Under the pieces are notes generated by a model. The model made no database searches, was not told the origin of the DNA, and worked only from the letters and a program-made list of their open reading frames with translations. DNA of 64,000 bases from Omphiscola glabra (lineage: Eukaryota; Mollusca; Gastropoda; Lymnaeidae). Every line of letters begins with the position of its first letter. Position 1 is the stretch's first letter. Both the position numbers and the translations under genes were made by a program. Positions 25,737-37,396 of this stretch are shown in pieces. The stretch lies in NCBI GenBank assembly GCA_964017045.1, contig OZ024799.1:30887596-30951595 (forward strand), in the 5' to 3' direction.

Positions 25737-27317
25737 CAGTGGTTTTCAACCTTTTTTGACGGAGTACCACTTTCTTAAAACACGACAATCTAAGTACCAC
25801 TTTCCGAACAACGGAGACGTTATTCGTGCAATTCTATGTAAATATAGTTAAATGCGAATATTGAAGGGTTACGCAGATCTTGATTGTAAGAAAAAACACA
25901 TTATCCGTGCTGTTATAATTAAATATATTTGTGTTTATTTGCCATAAATTGATAAAATGACGTCGGCATTGTTTCTCTCGTTTGTGTGCAAGACACAAAT
26001 AGCAACGCACCAACTCCAGGGGATAGTATTTTCACGAAAAAAAGTGTCAATGACATTAAAAATGTCTTCTCCAGTCGTTCTGTCATGTAACGACCGACAA
26101 AGCAAAATGTGTTCAATGATGTCACCAGAATCTGCAACACGAATGAAAACCACTAGCTGGCCTTCACTAGCAACAGCAGTGCTCTCATCTAATTGTAATG
26201 AAAATTCCTTGGCACTAGCGATTTTCTCCAGGAGTTGTTGTATCAGGTCGTCGGCCATGTCGACAATTCTTCTTTGTACCGTGTTATCGGAGCACGGGAC
26301 GTTCTTCAAAGCGCTAGCCATTTTGCCATCGAACATAATGGATACAAGTTCTATTGCCGAAGGAATCACGATGGTATGGGGCTTATTTTGCTTCGCCGCA
26401 AGTAAGGACAAAGCGAATGACGCTTGCAAACATTTATCAGAGACACTTGTTGATTTTCTGAAACCAGCTTGCCGCTTCAAAAATTCTTCTTTTTTTTGAA
26501 AAAAATGCCAGTGATTTTCCAACATGTGCCTTGTGCTTTGTGTTCAAATGCCTCTGAAGATGAGCCGGCTTCATGCAGTTATTCGAAATGATTTCCATAC
26601 AGACCACGCAAACAGGTTGTTGTTATCGATGAAGTGAAAACCCTATTGCAAGTAGTCCTCACCGTATTTGCGATTACATCGTGTCGTCTTTGGTTTTTTG
26701 TTAGGTGGTTCCATCGGCGCACGTTTTTCTTCAATTGGCCGAATCGACGATGTCGGCGTAGAAAGGGTTGCCGGCTTTTCGACGCTTCCTTGTGAACGGT
26801 CATCAGATGCTGGTGAAGACCGAGTCAGAAATTTTTCCATCACTTCATCACCAACTCACAACCCCTTGCCGTGATTCCAAAGTAACATACATTATTAGAA
26901 AGGGTGCTAAATGAGACAACTTCCGGTTCACGACAGGCTGCAGTGAAAATTTCTCCACATTTTCTCATTTTTGGAATGTTTCTCTCAAATTTTATTCCTG
27001 GATAGCTCGATATGTTTGTATATGAAAGTCTCCTGTATAATTTCTATTTATCTTGATTAATATAAACAATAACAGTCAACGCAACTAACAAATACTTCCG
27101 GTTCATGAGTCGCTTGATATGCAGGAAGGGAAGGCGAGGGAGAGGGGGTGGAGGGTTGACCTTGTCCGCATTTGATGCGAAAGACCCACGGTTTTCCCTG
27201 CGACCTATGTTTACATAAAAAAAGAAAGTTCATGGTACTTTGCGCCCTCTTCAAGTACCACTGCCAGGACTTCGAAGTACCACCAGTGGTATGCGTACCA
27301 CAGGTTGAAAAACACTG
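25737..27317 (-). mobile_element. hAT transposon with perfect 8-bp target duplication (1,581 bp)
   Basis: The left end CAGTGGTTTTCAACCTTTTT pairs with the right end GGTTGAAAAACACTG. Subterminal parts also pair (GAGTACCACTT on the left, AGTACCACC and CGTACCAC on the right). Identical 8-mers GCCTATAC flank the element at 25729-25736 and 27318-27325. It holds a minus-strand transposase remnant (26843-25935) and is shorter than a full hAT, so it is an internally deleted copy. Confidence 0.95.
25935..26843 (-). pseudogene. hAT transposase remnant, ZBED5-like, truncated
   Basis: The frame opens with MMEKFLTRS and basic residues (NKKPKTTRCNRKYGEDYLQ), the usual N-terminus of ZBED5/SCAND3-type hAT proteins. 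A BED-type zinc finger follows in another register (PVCVVCMEIISN, then CMKPAHLQRHLNTKHKAH), after an in-frame stop near 26625. A second register change falls near 26500, by a run of nine A on the coding strand. The main open part continues through LQLDESTAVASEGQLVVFIR, the hAT motif with the first catalytic-region Asp. The C-terminal half, including the dimerisation region, is missing. The copy cannot encode an active enzyme. Confidence 0.9.
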
Positions 27318-27325
27318 GCCTATAC

Positions 27326-28700
27326 TATATTTAATATTATTAACATGACAAATTATTACAGGACGTAACAGGGACAGGACCAAATTTCCACCCAAACTTT
27401 TATTTTAATTGTATAAATCGTTGCATTTATTTAAATTTTAAATACTGACTGTGTGGAAAAAATTGTGAGTTGTGTTACTTTTAACACTTTTTTGCAATTG
27501 CAATTTTTTGCCTAGCTATAAATTAAATAATAAATAAGGGGAAAGACACTTCTTAAAAATAAATCTTAGTGGTAAATTAAATTCAGTTCAGTTGGGCTAT
27601 GGTAAGAAAATTTTATTAAAAAAAACTCTATAAGCACTGTGTCATGTCTCATCTAAGTTACATCTGTTCCACGTGTTTTTAATTATTAAAATAAATGAAT
27701 TGTTCGAACAGACATTAACTTGTCGGGGACAGCAGTTTAAGGAGTGAGAGTGTCAGTCAATCGTCATCAACAGCAGTGTGTCAGATGTGGAATGTTACTG
27801 TTTTTCATTAAGAGGCGGGGACGGGATGAAATAACTTCAAAAGTCAATACCTGCAGAAGAAAGTGCTTTTATTCTGGGTTTTATATGTCAACTATGTAGT
27901 ATGCTTTTTGTACAATATACAACTTCAATAATGTAAATTCGGCTGAAAAAATAACCAAATTTTGGGAAGGTAGTTGTTTTGTTAGTTGCTCCCGATTTCA
28001 ACATGGCCAGTCTTTTGCTTTCGAAGACATAATATCTAAACAAAATATTTAATGTATAGTTATTGGACTATTTAAAGGCAAAGTGAATTTGAATATGCCT
28101 AATGGACACGCATTAGAGTTAAAAACAAAAGTATGTATCTGTATTAAACTTAAATATGTATGCTTCCAACTTCGAGTGATAAGAAAAGAAAATTTTAGTC
28201 ACTCAATCTGGCATAGCAATGACATTCGATTATCGACCTTTAGTTAGCGTCACTTGGAAATTTTGATTCTACCTACAATGTACAAAATGAGGTTGTGTTA
28301 CTCATTTTATAACCTTTTTCGCAAATTAACATTACGTCAACTGTTCAAGAATGTTCCCACAATTTTCCCCATGAACTCACTCCATTTAAGGCATACATGT
28401 AGTACTTAACGGATCCAGGAACAAAATGGGGAAAGGGAGTCACCATTAGCCATGATTAAATAAGTTATATTATAGCTACAACTAGGCCTATGAGTTGTAG
28501 GTTGAATCGTGTTCATAAATTTAAAAAAAAAAAAAAAAAAACAGCCTATATTTACCATGCAGTGTTCCATAGAGGCCCATTTCGAGAGCTACTAGGAGCC
28601 TGTCATATCGTATGACATGATAATGCCTACACCCAGGCCCAGATTAACTATTAAGTATGATTAAGTAAGAACTATAAGCACGTGCTTATGGCATCAGGCA
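27326..28700. other. Gene-free stretch
   Basis: AT-rich, with an A-tract of about 18 at 28520-28541. No exon or known repeat was recognised. Confidence 0.45.
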
Positions 28701-28899
28701 TGAGAGGTTGGGATTAAAAACGATTTAAAATATTATTGTTGGGTTTGTAAGACCAAATGAGGTATCAAATGAAAGATAATGGACTATATATTTGTAAACT
28801 TAATTCTTCATTCATTTAAACTAAAATAAACTACTACAAATGACATCCGAATAATAATAACAATAATATTTTTAATCGTTTTTTAATCCCAACCTCTCA
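28701..28899. mobile_element. MITE with ~30-bp inverted ends, copy 1 of 2
   Basis: The ends TGAGAGGTTGGGATTAAAAA and its inverse (near 28875-28899) continue as pairs into CGATT and AATATTATTGTT. The interior (TTTGTAAGACC, GGTATCAAATGAAAGATAAT, AAATAAACTAC) recurs in the copy at 56461-56694. No clear target duplication, so the true borders may be wider. Confidence 0.75.
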
Positions 28900-28929
28900 A
28901 TTCTGGTACCCGGGTACCAATAGGTGCAG

Positions 28930-29185
28930 CCTTCAGGAAAAGGGATGACAGCTTCATCAAGTTTTCAACTAAAAAATATGCATAAAGCTACAAGGAGCTC
29001 ACCAGATGGACATAAATATAAATGGAATTGACTATGTCCTAATCGATCGGAGGGATGGATCAGTCATACTGGTCGTGAGACCAGGAGCAGTTCTGATTAT
29101 ATTAAAGCCAGTACTGAGCCATCCATAAATAACTACTGTATAAAGCCCTACTACAGAAAATATGCAAAAATAATCCCTACCCTTC
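28930..29185 (+). pseudogene. LINE fragment: endonuclease C-terminal part
   Basis: In broken frames this reads GMTASSSFQ, MHKATRSSPDG, then IDYVLIDRRDGSVI. These align with the corresponding part of the LINE fragment at 60840-61540 (MTVSS, NIHKVTWNSPDG, IDHVLINRRHGSDI). It is the end of an apurinic-type endonuclease domain of a non-LTR retroelement; the DHxLI motif keeps the Asp but has Tyr for His. No open frame spans it. Confidence 0.75.
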
Positions 29186-29225
29186 CCACGTGTCGCATCT
29201 CTTCTGACACGGCTTCCAGTTCAGT

Positions 29226-30704
29226 TAGAGATGGGAATTGAACCGAACTCGAAACCTGCTGATGACCGAACCCAACCATGCTGACGACCAAACCCAAACG
29301 TCACAGAGTACGCAGTGGCGTAGTGAGGGGGGGGCAAGGGGGGCATCATGCCCCGGGCGCTACTCACAAAGGGGCGCCAAATGGTATATTTTACTATAAT
29401 ATTGTATGGTTTTCGAATGGGGGGGGGGCGCTAAAAGGTATTGGGGCGCTAAAAAGGTATTGTGCCCCGCGCGCGAGTTAAGCTCGCTACGCCACTGAGA
29501 GTACGAACCAACCCAAACGAACGTATCACTATCGCAACCTTATTAAAACCGACAAAGTGCCAGAAATTCTTATAATTCAATTAAAACTAGAAAACCTAAT
29601 TTCTATTCGATTTTTATTTTTGTTGAAACAAAATATGTTTTAAATCATCTCTTACCCACCCCTCTAACGCCAACACCCTTGCGACAAGTTAAACAACACA
29701 ATGTAGCAGACTATTTTTCATCCATATAAGCAACTTGTATCATTCAACAGCAAAAAAAAAAAAAAAAATAATTCTCTAACTATTAGAATCGTGGGTAAGT
29801 CTAATATAGTCCGTCAGCCGAAATCGACCATCTCAATCATCGTATTTTGCTAGTTCAGACCTTGGCGGTGGGTGCGCAGATGACTGACGAGACCGATTCT
29901 GGTACGAAATGTTCTTGTGCTTAAGTGCAGGGGGATAGATGATCTCCAGGTGCTGAATTAACCCGGGGGTTTTCTGGCACGTCTTTAGTGCTCTGCAGCC
30001 GCTGTTCTGTTGGCGCCTTTGTGTAAGAGAAGTCTCAGCGAGCATTTTAGGATGGAAAGATTGATAAGCCATTTCATCTCGTCATTTCAGTTAGCATAAA
30101 ACTTTAAAATTAATGCCCCCCCCCCCCCTTTTCCTTTGAAAAAGGTGTTACAAAGAAGGAGAAATACTCTCAGTAGATTTGAATTTCTGGATGTTTCTGA
30201 CTCACCATAAATACGAGGCTCGACTGTAACTTAACTGGCGGACATACAAGACTTAACATTGCCCTACAAGACTTAATAGATTTAACTGTGTGTGTATTAT
30301 AATTTATAACCCCTGTGCTTAAGTTAATATAGTTCAGTTTTTATTTCTGTAGATTTCATTTTTTATTTTTAAATCAAATTAATATTAACTGTAACAGTAG
30401 GCCTATAATTAAACTGATTATTACAAATATTAATCATATCACTAGTTTTGGTAACGTTTTCTTTTCAGTCCTTTATTGAGTATTGATTGTTAATCTAACG
30501 AGCCACATTTTAAAACAGATCAAAATTTGTTAAGCATTATAATTTAATATACCGGTAATTATAACACAAACTAATTTCAAGTACCAAACTTCAGTGGTTG
30601 CCGAACAGAACCTGAGCTTTAGTTGTTACCCAACCGAACTTAATTTTATAACCAAAATGTACACATTCACATACTAGGAAAAACGTGTTCGATTCCCATC
30701 TCTA
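29226..30704 (-). mobile_element. Larger hAT-like element carrying a nested MITE and a BED-finger remnant
   Basis: The left end TAGAGATGGGAATTGAACCG is an inverted match of the right end GTTCGATTCCCATCTCTA. A minus-strand remnant at 30072-29833 reads GCRALKTCQKTPGLIQHLE, close to the 'C..C, TxxLIxHL' part of a BED zinc finger in Ac-like hAT proteins. The flanking 8-mers do not match, so the insertion is old or one border was lost. The element at 29313-29497 lies inside it. Confidence 0.6.
29313..29497. mobile_element. hAT-type MITE with CAGTGGCGTAG ends (185 bp)
   Basis: Left end CAGTGGCGTAGTGAGG, right end GCTCGCTACGCCACTG. Perfect 8-bp duplications AGAGTACG flank it at 29305-29312 and 29498-29505. 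The interior is unusually G/C-rich, with phrases GGGGCGCTAAAAGGTATT repeated twice. Non-coding; its open frame arises from the G-runs. Confidence 0.95.
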
Positions 30705-32447
30705 CTAGGAACAACAAACTGTACCAAAATTTAAATTAAAAACACAAAAAAAAAACCCAAAATAATGAACTACAATTTTAATTAGGTATTTATTTTGCTA
30801 AAAATTCACTTTGAAAGCCACAAATTTTTTAACCTGATCAATGGGACAACCTTGGTATTCAATAAGTCAATATAATCCATGTTTACAAAAATATAAATTG
30901 AAAAGGATGGTTTTTACTTCCAGAAACCCCTTCATCACAGATGCTTAGGATCAGCCCGTTCAGGACGAGGTCTTTCTCGGAAGGCGAGGACTGAATGATA
31001 TTAAACTTTGTTTTTTCCCAATCTGTACGAATTTACCAGCGTGCTCCCCAGAAGTCACAAATCTAAAATGATCACTAATTAAATCCCTGTTATGACTAAG
31101 GGAGTTCAATTAATGGCTGTTTTTTACACTAGATAAATAATTGAATGTAGATGTCTTGTGTTTAAATTGTCTTAGTTGAAAAATGTGGACTTTATTAAAA
31201 TATTTATTTATTTATGTGCTGAAAATGTATATGTACAAAGTAATAAAAAACAATTCCATTAGTTTGGATCAATAAAAGAATCTTATCTTATCCTTTATCA
31301 ATATCTTTACTACATAATAAGCTTGAAAATGTCTTTTGATATGAAGCGATGTCATTTAATATATTGTTTAATTCCTTATCCTCAGATAGTCTTCAAAAGT
31401 TAATCAATAAAAAGGCCATATTTTTAACCATAGATGTTAATTCTAACACATTCACAGAAATAAAAGAAATATCTGTGAACTTATTGGCAATCCTTGATAT
31501 CCAATTAAAAAAAATTGAGCTGCCTTTTAATAAAGTAAGTTAATCTCTTTATTCTCTTATTGTCATTCATATATTTTTAATTACTAGACACATTTTCATT
31601 GTAAAATAAACAAACCCTTTATTATCTTAACAATAATGAAATTAAAGATAGGAAGTTTAAATATAATGTATAATGTTTTTATATTTTCTCTTTCACAACA
31701 CTTATACAGTATACAAGTATTAATTTCTTTTCCTCTCATGTCTGCTGGTATATGCATATTTTTACATAAACTTGGAATATGTCTGCGATGAGACCTTCTT
31801 TAAGTGATCAAACGGTAAAATGTTAAGTAGTTCTGATAGTTATATTAACATGCAGCTTAAATGAGTAACATTATAACCAGTTAAATAGAAACAAAATGAA
31901 AGTATTCATTCTCAAATTATAAGACAAGTTCATTCAAAATGAATACAGACACTTTTCCACTCACTTTTCCCAAACTTGCAAAGTTTGCTCTCATATTAAA
32001 TTATAAATAATCTTACAACTAAAATAGGAGATTAGATCAGAAATTAACATAGACATATTTTTATCATCTAATAAATATTGGATGACCACAACTTTATTTT
32101 GAGTAAGATATCGAATTTCTTACAGACACAAGTTTTAACAAGAATAAAATGCTTGTGACATCATACAGTATTTAAAAAAATGGAAAAAAACAACAACAAA
32201 CACACATAAAATAGTAATACTTTATCACAGCAAATATTAACACATGAACAAAATCTACCCCCCACCCCCAAATCTCCCCCACCTTTTTTTCACTTCAATT
32301 TAGAAGCTTCTCAGAGTAACTGTGAGGACAAAATAATTTTTTATTTTGATTGGTCATGGGCAATAGCCGATACTTATTTTTCCTCAAAACTATGCATGTT
32401 TATCTTAAAATTAACCATATCATTCTATTCTTTGTATTAATAACATG
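30705..32447. other. Gene-free stretch downstream of WASHC1
   Basis: No exon recognised. It contains a LINE-like 3' tail at 31160-31292. The right end presumably holds the WASHC1 3' UTR: AATAAA motifs on the minus strand lie near 32340 and near 32094. Confidence 0.45.
31160..31292 (+). repeat. Retroelement-like 3' tail ending in (TCTTA)n
   Basis: ATTTATTTATGTGCTGAAAA, GTATATGTACAAA, TTCCATTAGTTTGGATCAAT and a final ATCTTATCTTATCC match a second copy at 40985-41085 in order and orientation. Pentamer tails of this kind are usual for LINE or SINE 3' ends. No coding part is attached. Confidence 0.55.
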
Positions 32448-35425
32448 TTAGTCCCAATCTTCGTCACTATTGGCCGTCTGAGGTGTGCTACTATTTTTTG
32501 GTGGTGGTGGTATCATAGAAGATATTTTCTCCATGGCCGATGATGCCCCTCCACTCACAGTTGCAGCAGGTTCTGATTTCTCTCCAGCTTTGTTTGTGCC
32601 AGAGATCCCTTTCCTTCTCATTGAAATTCTAGAGAACAAATCACTCATGAGGTCTCCACCACCTCCCCCTCCGGTGCTTTTAGCTGTTGCTCCTTGCTCT
32701 TTCTCTTCTTGTTTTTTCTTCTTGTTGCTATGCTTCCTGTCTTTGGCTGATTTAAGACCAGCGCCAGCAGCACCCCCAGCCTTAACGATAGACTCTAATA
32801 AACTTTGGCGCCCGGTTGATGGCTGAGCAACTTCTTTAGGAGCATTTTCTGGAGCTGGCGGTGGAGGTCCTGGGGGAGGTAAAGGTGCATCTGGTGGTGG
32901 TGGGGGTGGTGGTGGCGGCATACTTGCAGGGGGTGGGGGAGGAGGAGGTGCATCTAAAGGTGGTCCTGTTGTTGGGGGTGGAGGTGGTGGGGCACCCAGT
33001 GTTGGTCCCATAGGCAAAGCTTCTTGTTCTGGGCCCACGGAAGGAAGTTCAGGCATGTTTGAGCCCATAACTGAAGGGGCAATGGAAGGTCCTTGGTCAC
33101 CGCTAAATGCAAGATCATCAGCCACACCTAACACATGGTAGAAAAAAATTAAATAATTTAAGAAAAAAAAAACATTTATTCTTTATCAGAGACCTGTAGT
33201 TTAAAAAAAACACCATTTATTCTTTATCAGAGACCTGTAGTTTAAAAAAAAACACCATTTATTCTTTATCAGAGACCTGTAGTTTAAAAAAAAAAGAAAA
33301 GAGTAGTATTCCAGAATTATAAATGTATATGTGCATTCTATAAAAGTGTTATGACTATATACATCTTAAAAATGTGAAATTTTTCCCCCACTCATTTTTT
33401 GAAAGCAAATTTTTAAAAGGAAATTAACAAACTCTTACCTGGCAAATTGGGTAAAAGATCTGGTACTGCAATTTCAGGTACAGATCCAAGCTCTGGCATG
33501 TACAGGAAATTATCAGCTGTCACTCTGTACATTTCCTCATTGTGGACAATTGTAGATGGTGCCTCTGCCATAGCACCGACTTCCTCTTCAATAGCTGACC
33601 TGGTCTTTGTCACCACACCAAGTGGATCCAGGATAACATACTTTTTATATCTGGTTGATAAAAAACCTTACAAGTTTAATAATAATAAACAAGACTTAAG
33701 AATATAATCATGATAATAATTTTAAATAAAAATTTCTCACTTCCCCAACAAATTCTTCATCGTGCATTCTGGAGCAGAAAGATTTCAGGAAGGGTATTAA
33801 AATTGTAGAATCATCCTAATTTAAAAACATATCCTCATGCAAAAATTGCATTTGAACATATTAACTTAATGGTAATTATTTTTAGTTGACTTGTTAAAGT
33901 TAAAGGTTTCATATGAGAAGAACATGCATAAAAATTAAGAAATTATGCCTAAAAGAAGAGCTTAAACTACACAAATTACTGGGGTGTGTCAGTTTTTATT
34001 CTTTTAAATTGATAATTTAGTATCTAAATTCAAAAGCATTCAAATATTTAAAACCAACTACACATAGATTTGAGCAGATACAGGTCTACAAAGAAATGTT
34101 CAGCTTATTTATAAACTTGTCCAGCAGTCAGGACCACTGCATAATAAGTGAAATAGCAATGAGAGAATCTAAATTTATTTTATGAAAATTATTATATTTT
34201 TGGGAATTATTATGTACATTTTAATTAAATCTCACTCTAAATTTAGATGTCGTCAAGTTGAGGGTCTCCGGACTCTGGTGATTTAAAGTAAATACTATGA
34301 ATAAATTGTTATTTTATCAACTTACGGATTTTCAGTTGTATTGAACAGAAGTAATGAACTGACTGATGGAATATTTTTGGGAAGGCCACCTAAGCCTTCA
34401 CCTTGGTTGCTTGGCTCTCTCTTTGCCCTAGTACTAAGGTGTACATTGTAAAACTGAAGTTTCTCTCGTAAGACTCTCTCATCCACCGGTGCATGCTTTT
34501 CTTGAACCTGGTTTTTTTAAAAAAAAGAAACAATTAACTTCTCACAGGGCAAATCACTGTTGGAATTGGTCTAAATGGAAACATTCTTTATCTGGGTAAG
34601 TTTCACAGACAACAAAAAGAAATATTTAAAATAACACTTTAGTAATGTGTAAATGTAATAAATAGTAAACATTTTTAATATTTAGTTGTTATTCATTTAT
34701 GAATTTTATATGTACCGTACCTTGTAATGAGAACGCTTAATTTCACGGAGTCCATCTGTGTTTGTAAATGATGTTTTGAAAGGTTCTAACTTATCTTCAG
34801 CAGGGTACTTGGCACTAGCAAATACTTTTGTTGCTTTGTTACTTCCCTTCAGCTTGTCGACCCTAGCCGCAGCAAGATTGACACGGTCATTGATCTTTTG
34901 AAGATGAGTTTTATTTTCTGCTACCCGCTTTCCAATACGGGCAAAAACGTCATTGGCAACCTAACATATAATTTTGAATGAGTTAAATGCATTGAGGAAA
35001 AACCCACCCAGATGGTTAATTGGGAGATTCTAAACTGATTTTTAAAATAACCGCAATAACTGAATAACTATCAGACTCATAAAAATATTAATTATTAATT
35101 AATTAAAAATTTGAATTATGCTTAAGATAATGCATAGAATATGGTCAATTGTCAAGTGGTGTCTTGACATTAGTAGAAGAATAACTTAAATTTTTTTAAA
35201 ATGCAAAATACTTTTGGCTTGAAATATTATTAAATGTGATGTCAGAATATTTTTATTTTAAAACTTAAAAGTAACTAAACACAAAATAGCTTGTATCTCT
35301 TGGGATCAACTTTGTACCTTATCCAAATACTCTAGTGCATCAGCTATTTGATGAATTGTCTCTTCTCGTCGTAAATCTGGTGGGATTGTTGGGACATTAA
35401 AGCCCTGACTGCCCATTATTGTCAT
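32448..35425 (-). CDS. WASHC1: WASH complex subunit 1, complete (473 aa, five coding exons)
   Basis: Activates Arp2/3 on endosomes, where the WASH complex drives actin patches for cargo sorting (family knowledge). Coding exons on the minus strand: 35425-35318, 34960-34721, 34507-34326, 33650-33439, 33127-32448; phases agree and the length (473) fits the family (about 465). The N-terminal part has [20 protein letters not shown], then [20 protein letters not shown] and [10 protein letters not shown]. The middle part has [20 protein letters not shown] and [11 protein letters not shown], then [16 protein letters not shown] proline-rich stretch lies at about 293-345. The C-terminal VCA part has a WH2 motif ([19 protein letters not shown]) and ends acidic (SDEDWD). 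The start ATG lies a few bases after a possible acceptor (TTTATTTACAAG), so a non-coding first exon further 5' is likely. Confidence 0.97.
33172..33290. repeat. ~42-bp tandem triplication in a WASHC1 intron
   Basis: CATTTATTCTTTATCAGAGA followed by CCTGTAGTTT and an A-run occurs three times in a row. Copies differ only in A-run length. It lies between the last two coding exons of WASHC1. Confidence 0.93.
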
Positions 35426-37388
35426 CTGTTCCCTTGTAAATAAATTATAAGATTATTGATCTAAATCTCTAATTACAACTACCGTAAATTTATTTTATCT
35501 TTCTAAACACAATTAGCATGCAGGTTAGGTTGAATATTTTTCTACCTATCTATTTTTTCTCAGAACATAATAATTTTTAAAGATACATTATATATTTTTT
35601 TTAAAAATGAAGTTACTTAACATAGTGATTAATAAATGAGTAAATATTAAGAAAATATGAAGCTTAAGGTCGCTTTATTAAAACTTTAACAGAGAGAAAC
35701 ATAATGCAGAAAATTTTGGCACTTCAACTGCCGACAAAAAGGTAGAAATTTATAAAATATTTAACTTGAAAGATATAAACAGTGGTTCTAAAAAAATAAA
35801 GCGTAGGATGCGTTGAGCAACTTCTTTCATATAGGGTGAGAATGGATGTGGGTCATTTCCGATAAGCCTTTCGGTAGGGGCCTCACACTCAAGACATATT
35901 CAAGATTTACTGATCATGCTTATGCATTAACAACAAAACATCCAATTAATGATGCAAATATACATGCCATTTTGAATGGCACTTAGAGATATAAATTATA
36001 TCTGCTACAAAAATATTTTGTGAGCGACGGGGGCATTTTTTAACTGTCATTCGTAAAAAAAACTAAGTGCTGCATCTATACCTTCAAAGAATTAAAGAGC
36101 TGTTAATTGCCTGTATTAGGCTTAGGACCACTAGGTCCAAACAAATTTAAATGGAAATGAGGAAAAAACTTTTTACTTTTGCTAATATTTACAGCTCAAT
36201 TATTAATTATAAATAAATAACTTTACTTAAGTTTAGGACCTAATGAATGTTGTGTCCTTGTTGAATCCTATTTATTTCTCCCCCCCCCCGATTAGGCCTA
36301 CATCTCAAAGTGATATAATAGCCATTGTAGTTGCATTCAACGATGGGATTCAAATTATTCAATGCGAAGAGTCCAAAGAGTCCAGTTTTTTTTTTACAAA
36401 GGAGTGTATTAAATTTACATTTACAAAATTCTCCAGTGTCCCCAAAGCCAAAAAAAAAAAAGAAAGATAATTAGCATTAGGTTTCGGCCATATTTCTTAC
36501 CGCCAAACCTCAGCAAAGATATGTAAATCTTAAAAGTTGAAATAAAAAGAAACAACTTGAAAAAGAACAGATTGTTTTTTCCCACTAGCGTATTATTATT
36601 AAACCTGCCCTGTTGCCAAACAACATGGGCCTTGATAAACAAGGCAACACCTGAGCTCGGATGCATTTCATTTTGTCTTCAACATCATGGCTTTACTGGT
36701 TAAGTCTGTGGTTTTCCTTCTCACCCAGATGCCTATCAGGCAATGGGTGTCCGTGTTTGCCAGGCATAAGGCTTTGGTGTTGGATTGTCCCTCAGTCATG
36801 TCATCGTGGCAGGAATTACAATTTGCCAATTCCCCACCTCCTACTGCCTCCTGGTACTCCATTTTTCATTGTTGGCTTAGGCCATTTTAGTAGTACACTG
36901 AGGACTATCAGGTCCTAGGTCAACTGTATATGTGTGAGGGCTTTCATGATCCTGAGTCCACCAGACCTTGCTGCCACAGTATTCTGGTATGTTCTACATC
37001 ATGAGTGGTTAATCATATTCATCCATGACGATCCAACTTCTGAGTTTCCCACAGGGGCGCATTAAAAGGAGGACAATGACTAGAAGAAGACACCTAGTCA
37101 AGGGAGAGAAGGGGCTGGGTTAGTGTAACATGACATGTTCAACACTTTGCTCTTAGAGGGTCTTTATTAAAGCAGAGAGGGCCAGTACAACACAAGCAGA
37201 AGTACCTTTGTGAAGGCATCCATTCAGACAAATTTATTTTAGAAAGTGAAAGATAAAAAGGTCACACAAACCCACAAAATTTTCAAAATCAAACAGAAAA
37301 TACAAAAACTTTAGGGTGAACTACTAGACGTCATGGATAACAAGTACAAATGAGTAATGAAATAAATATAGCTAAGTTACAATACTTG
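35426..37388. other. Gene-free stretch upstream of WASHC1
   Basis: No exon recognised. The block 36580-37250 is less AT-rich than its surroundings and has no stop-free frame of interest. It may be an old retroelement, but I could not match it to a family. Confidence 0.4.
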
Positions 37389-37396
37389 TCTTAATT

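Noticed and set aside
25957..26499. Plus-strand frame of 180 codons
   Set aside because: Antisense of the hAT transposase remnant.
27057..27395. Minus-strand frame of 112 codons
   Set aside because: It crosses the right end of the hAT element and its duplication; no family similarity.
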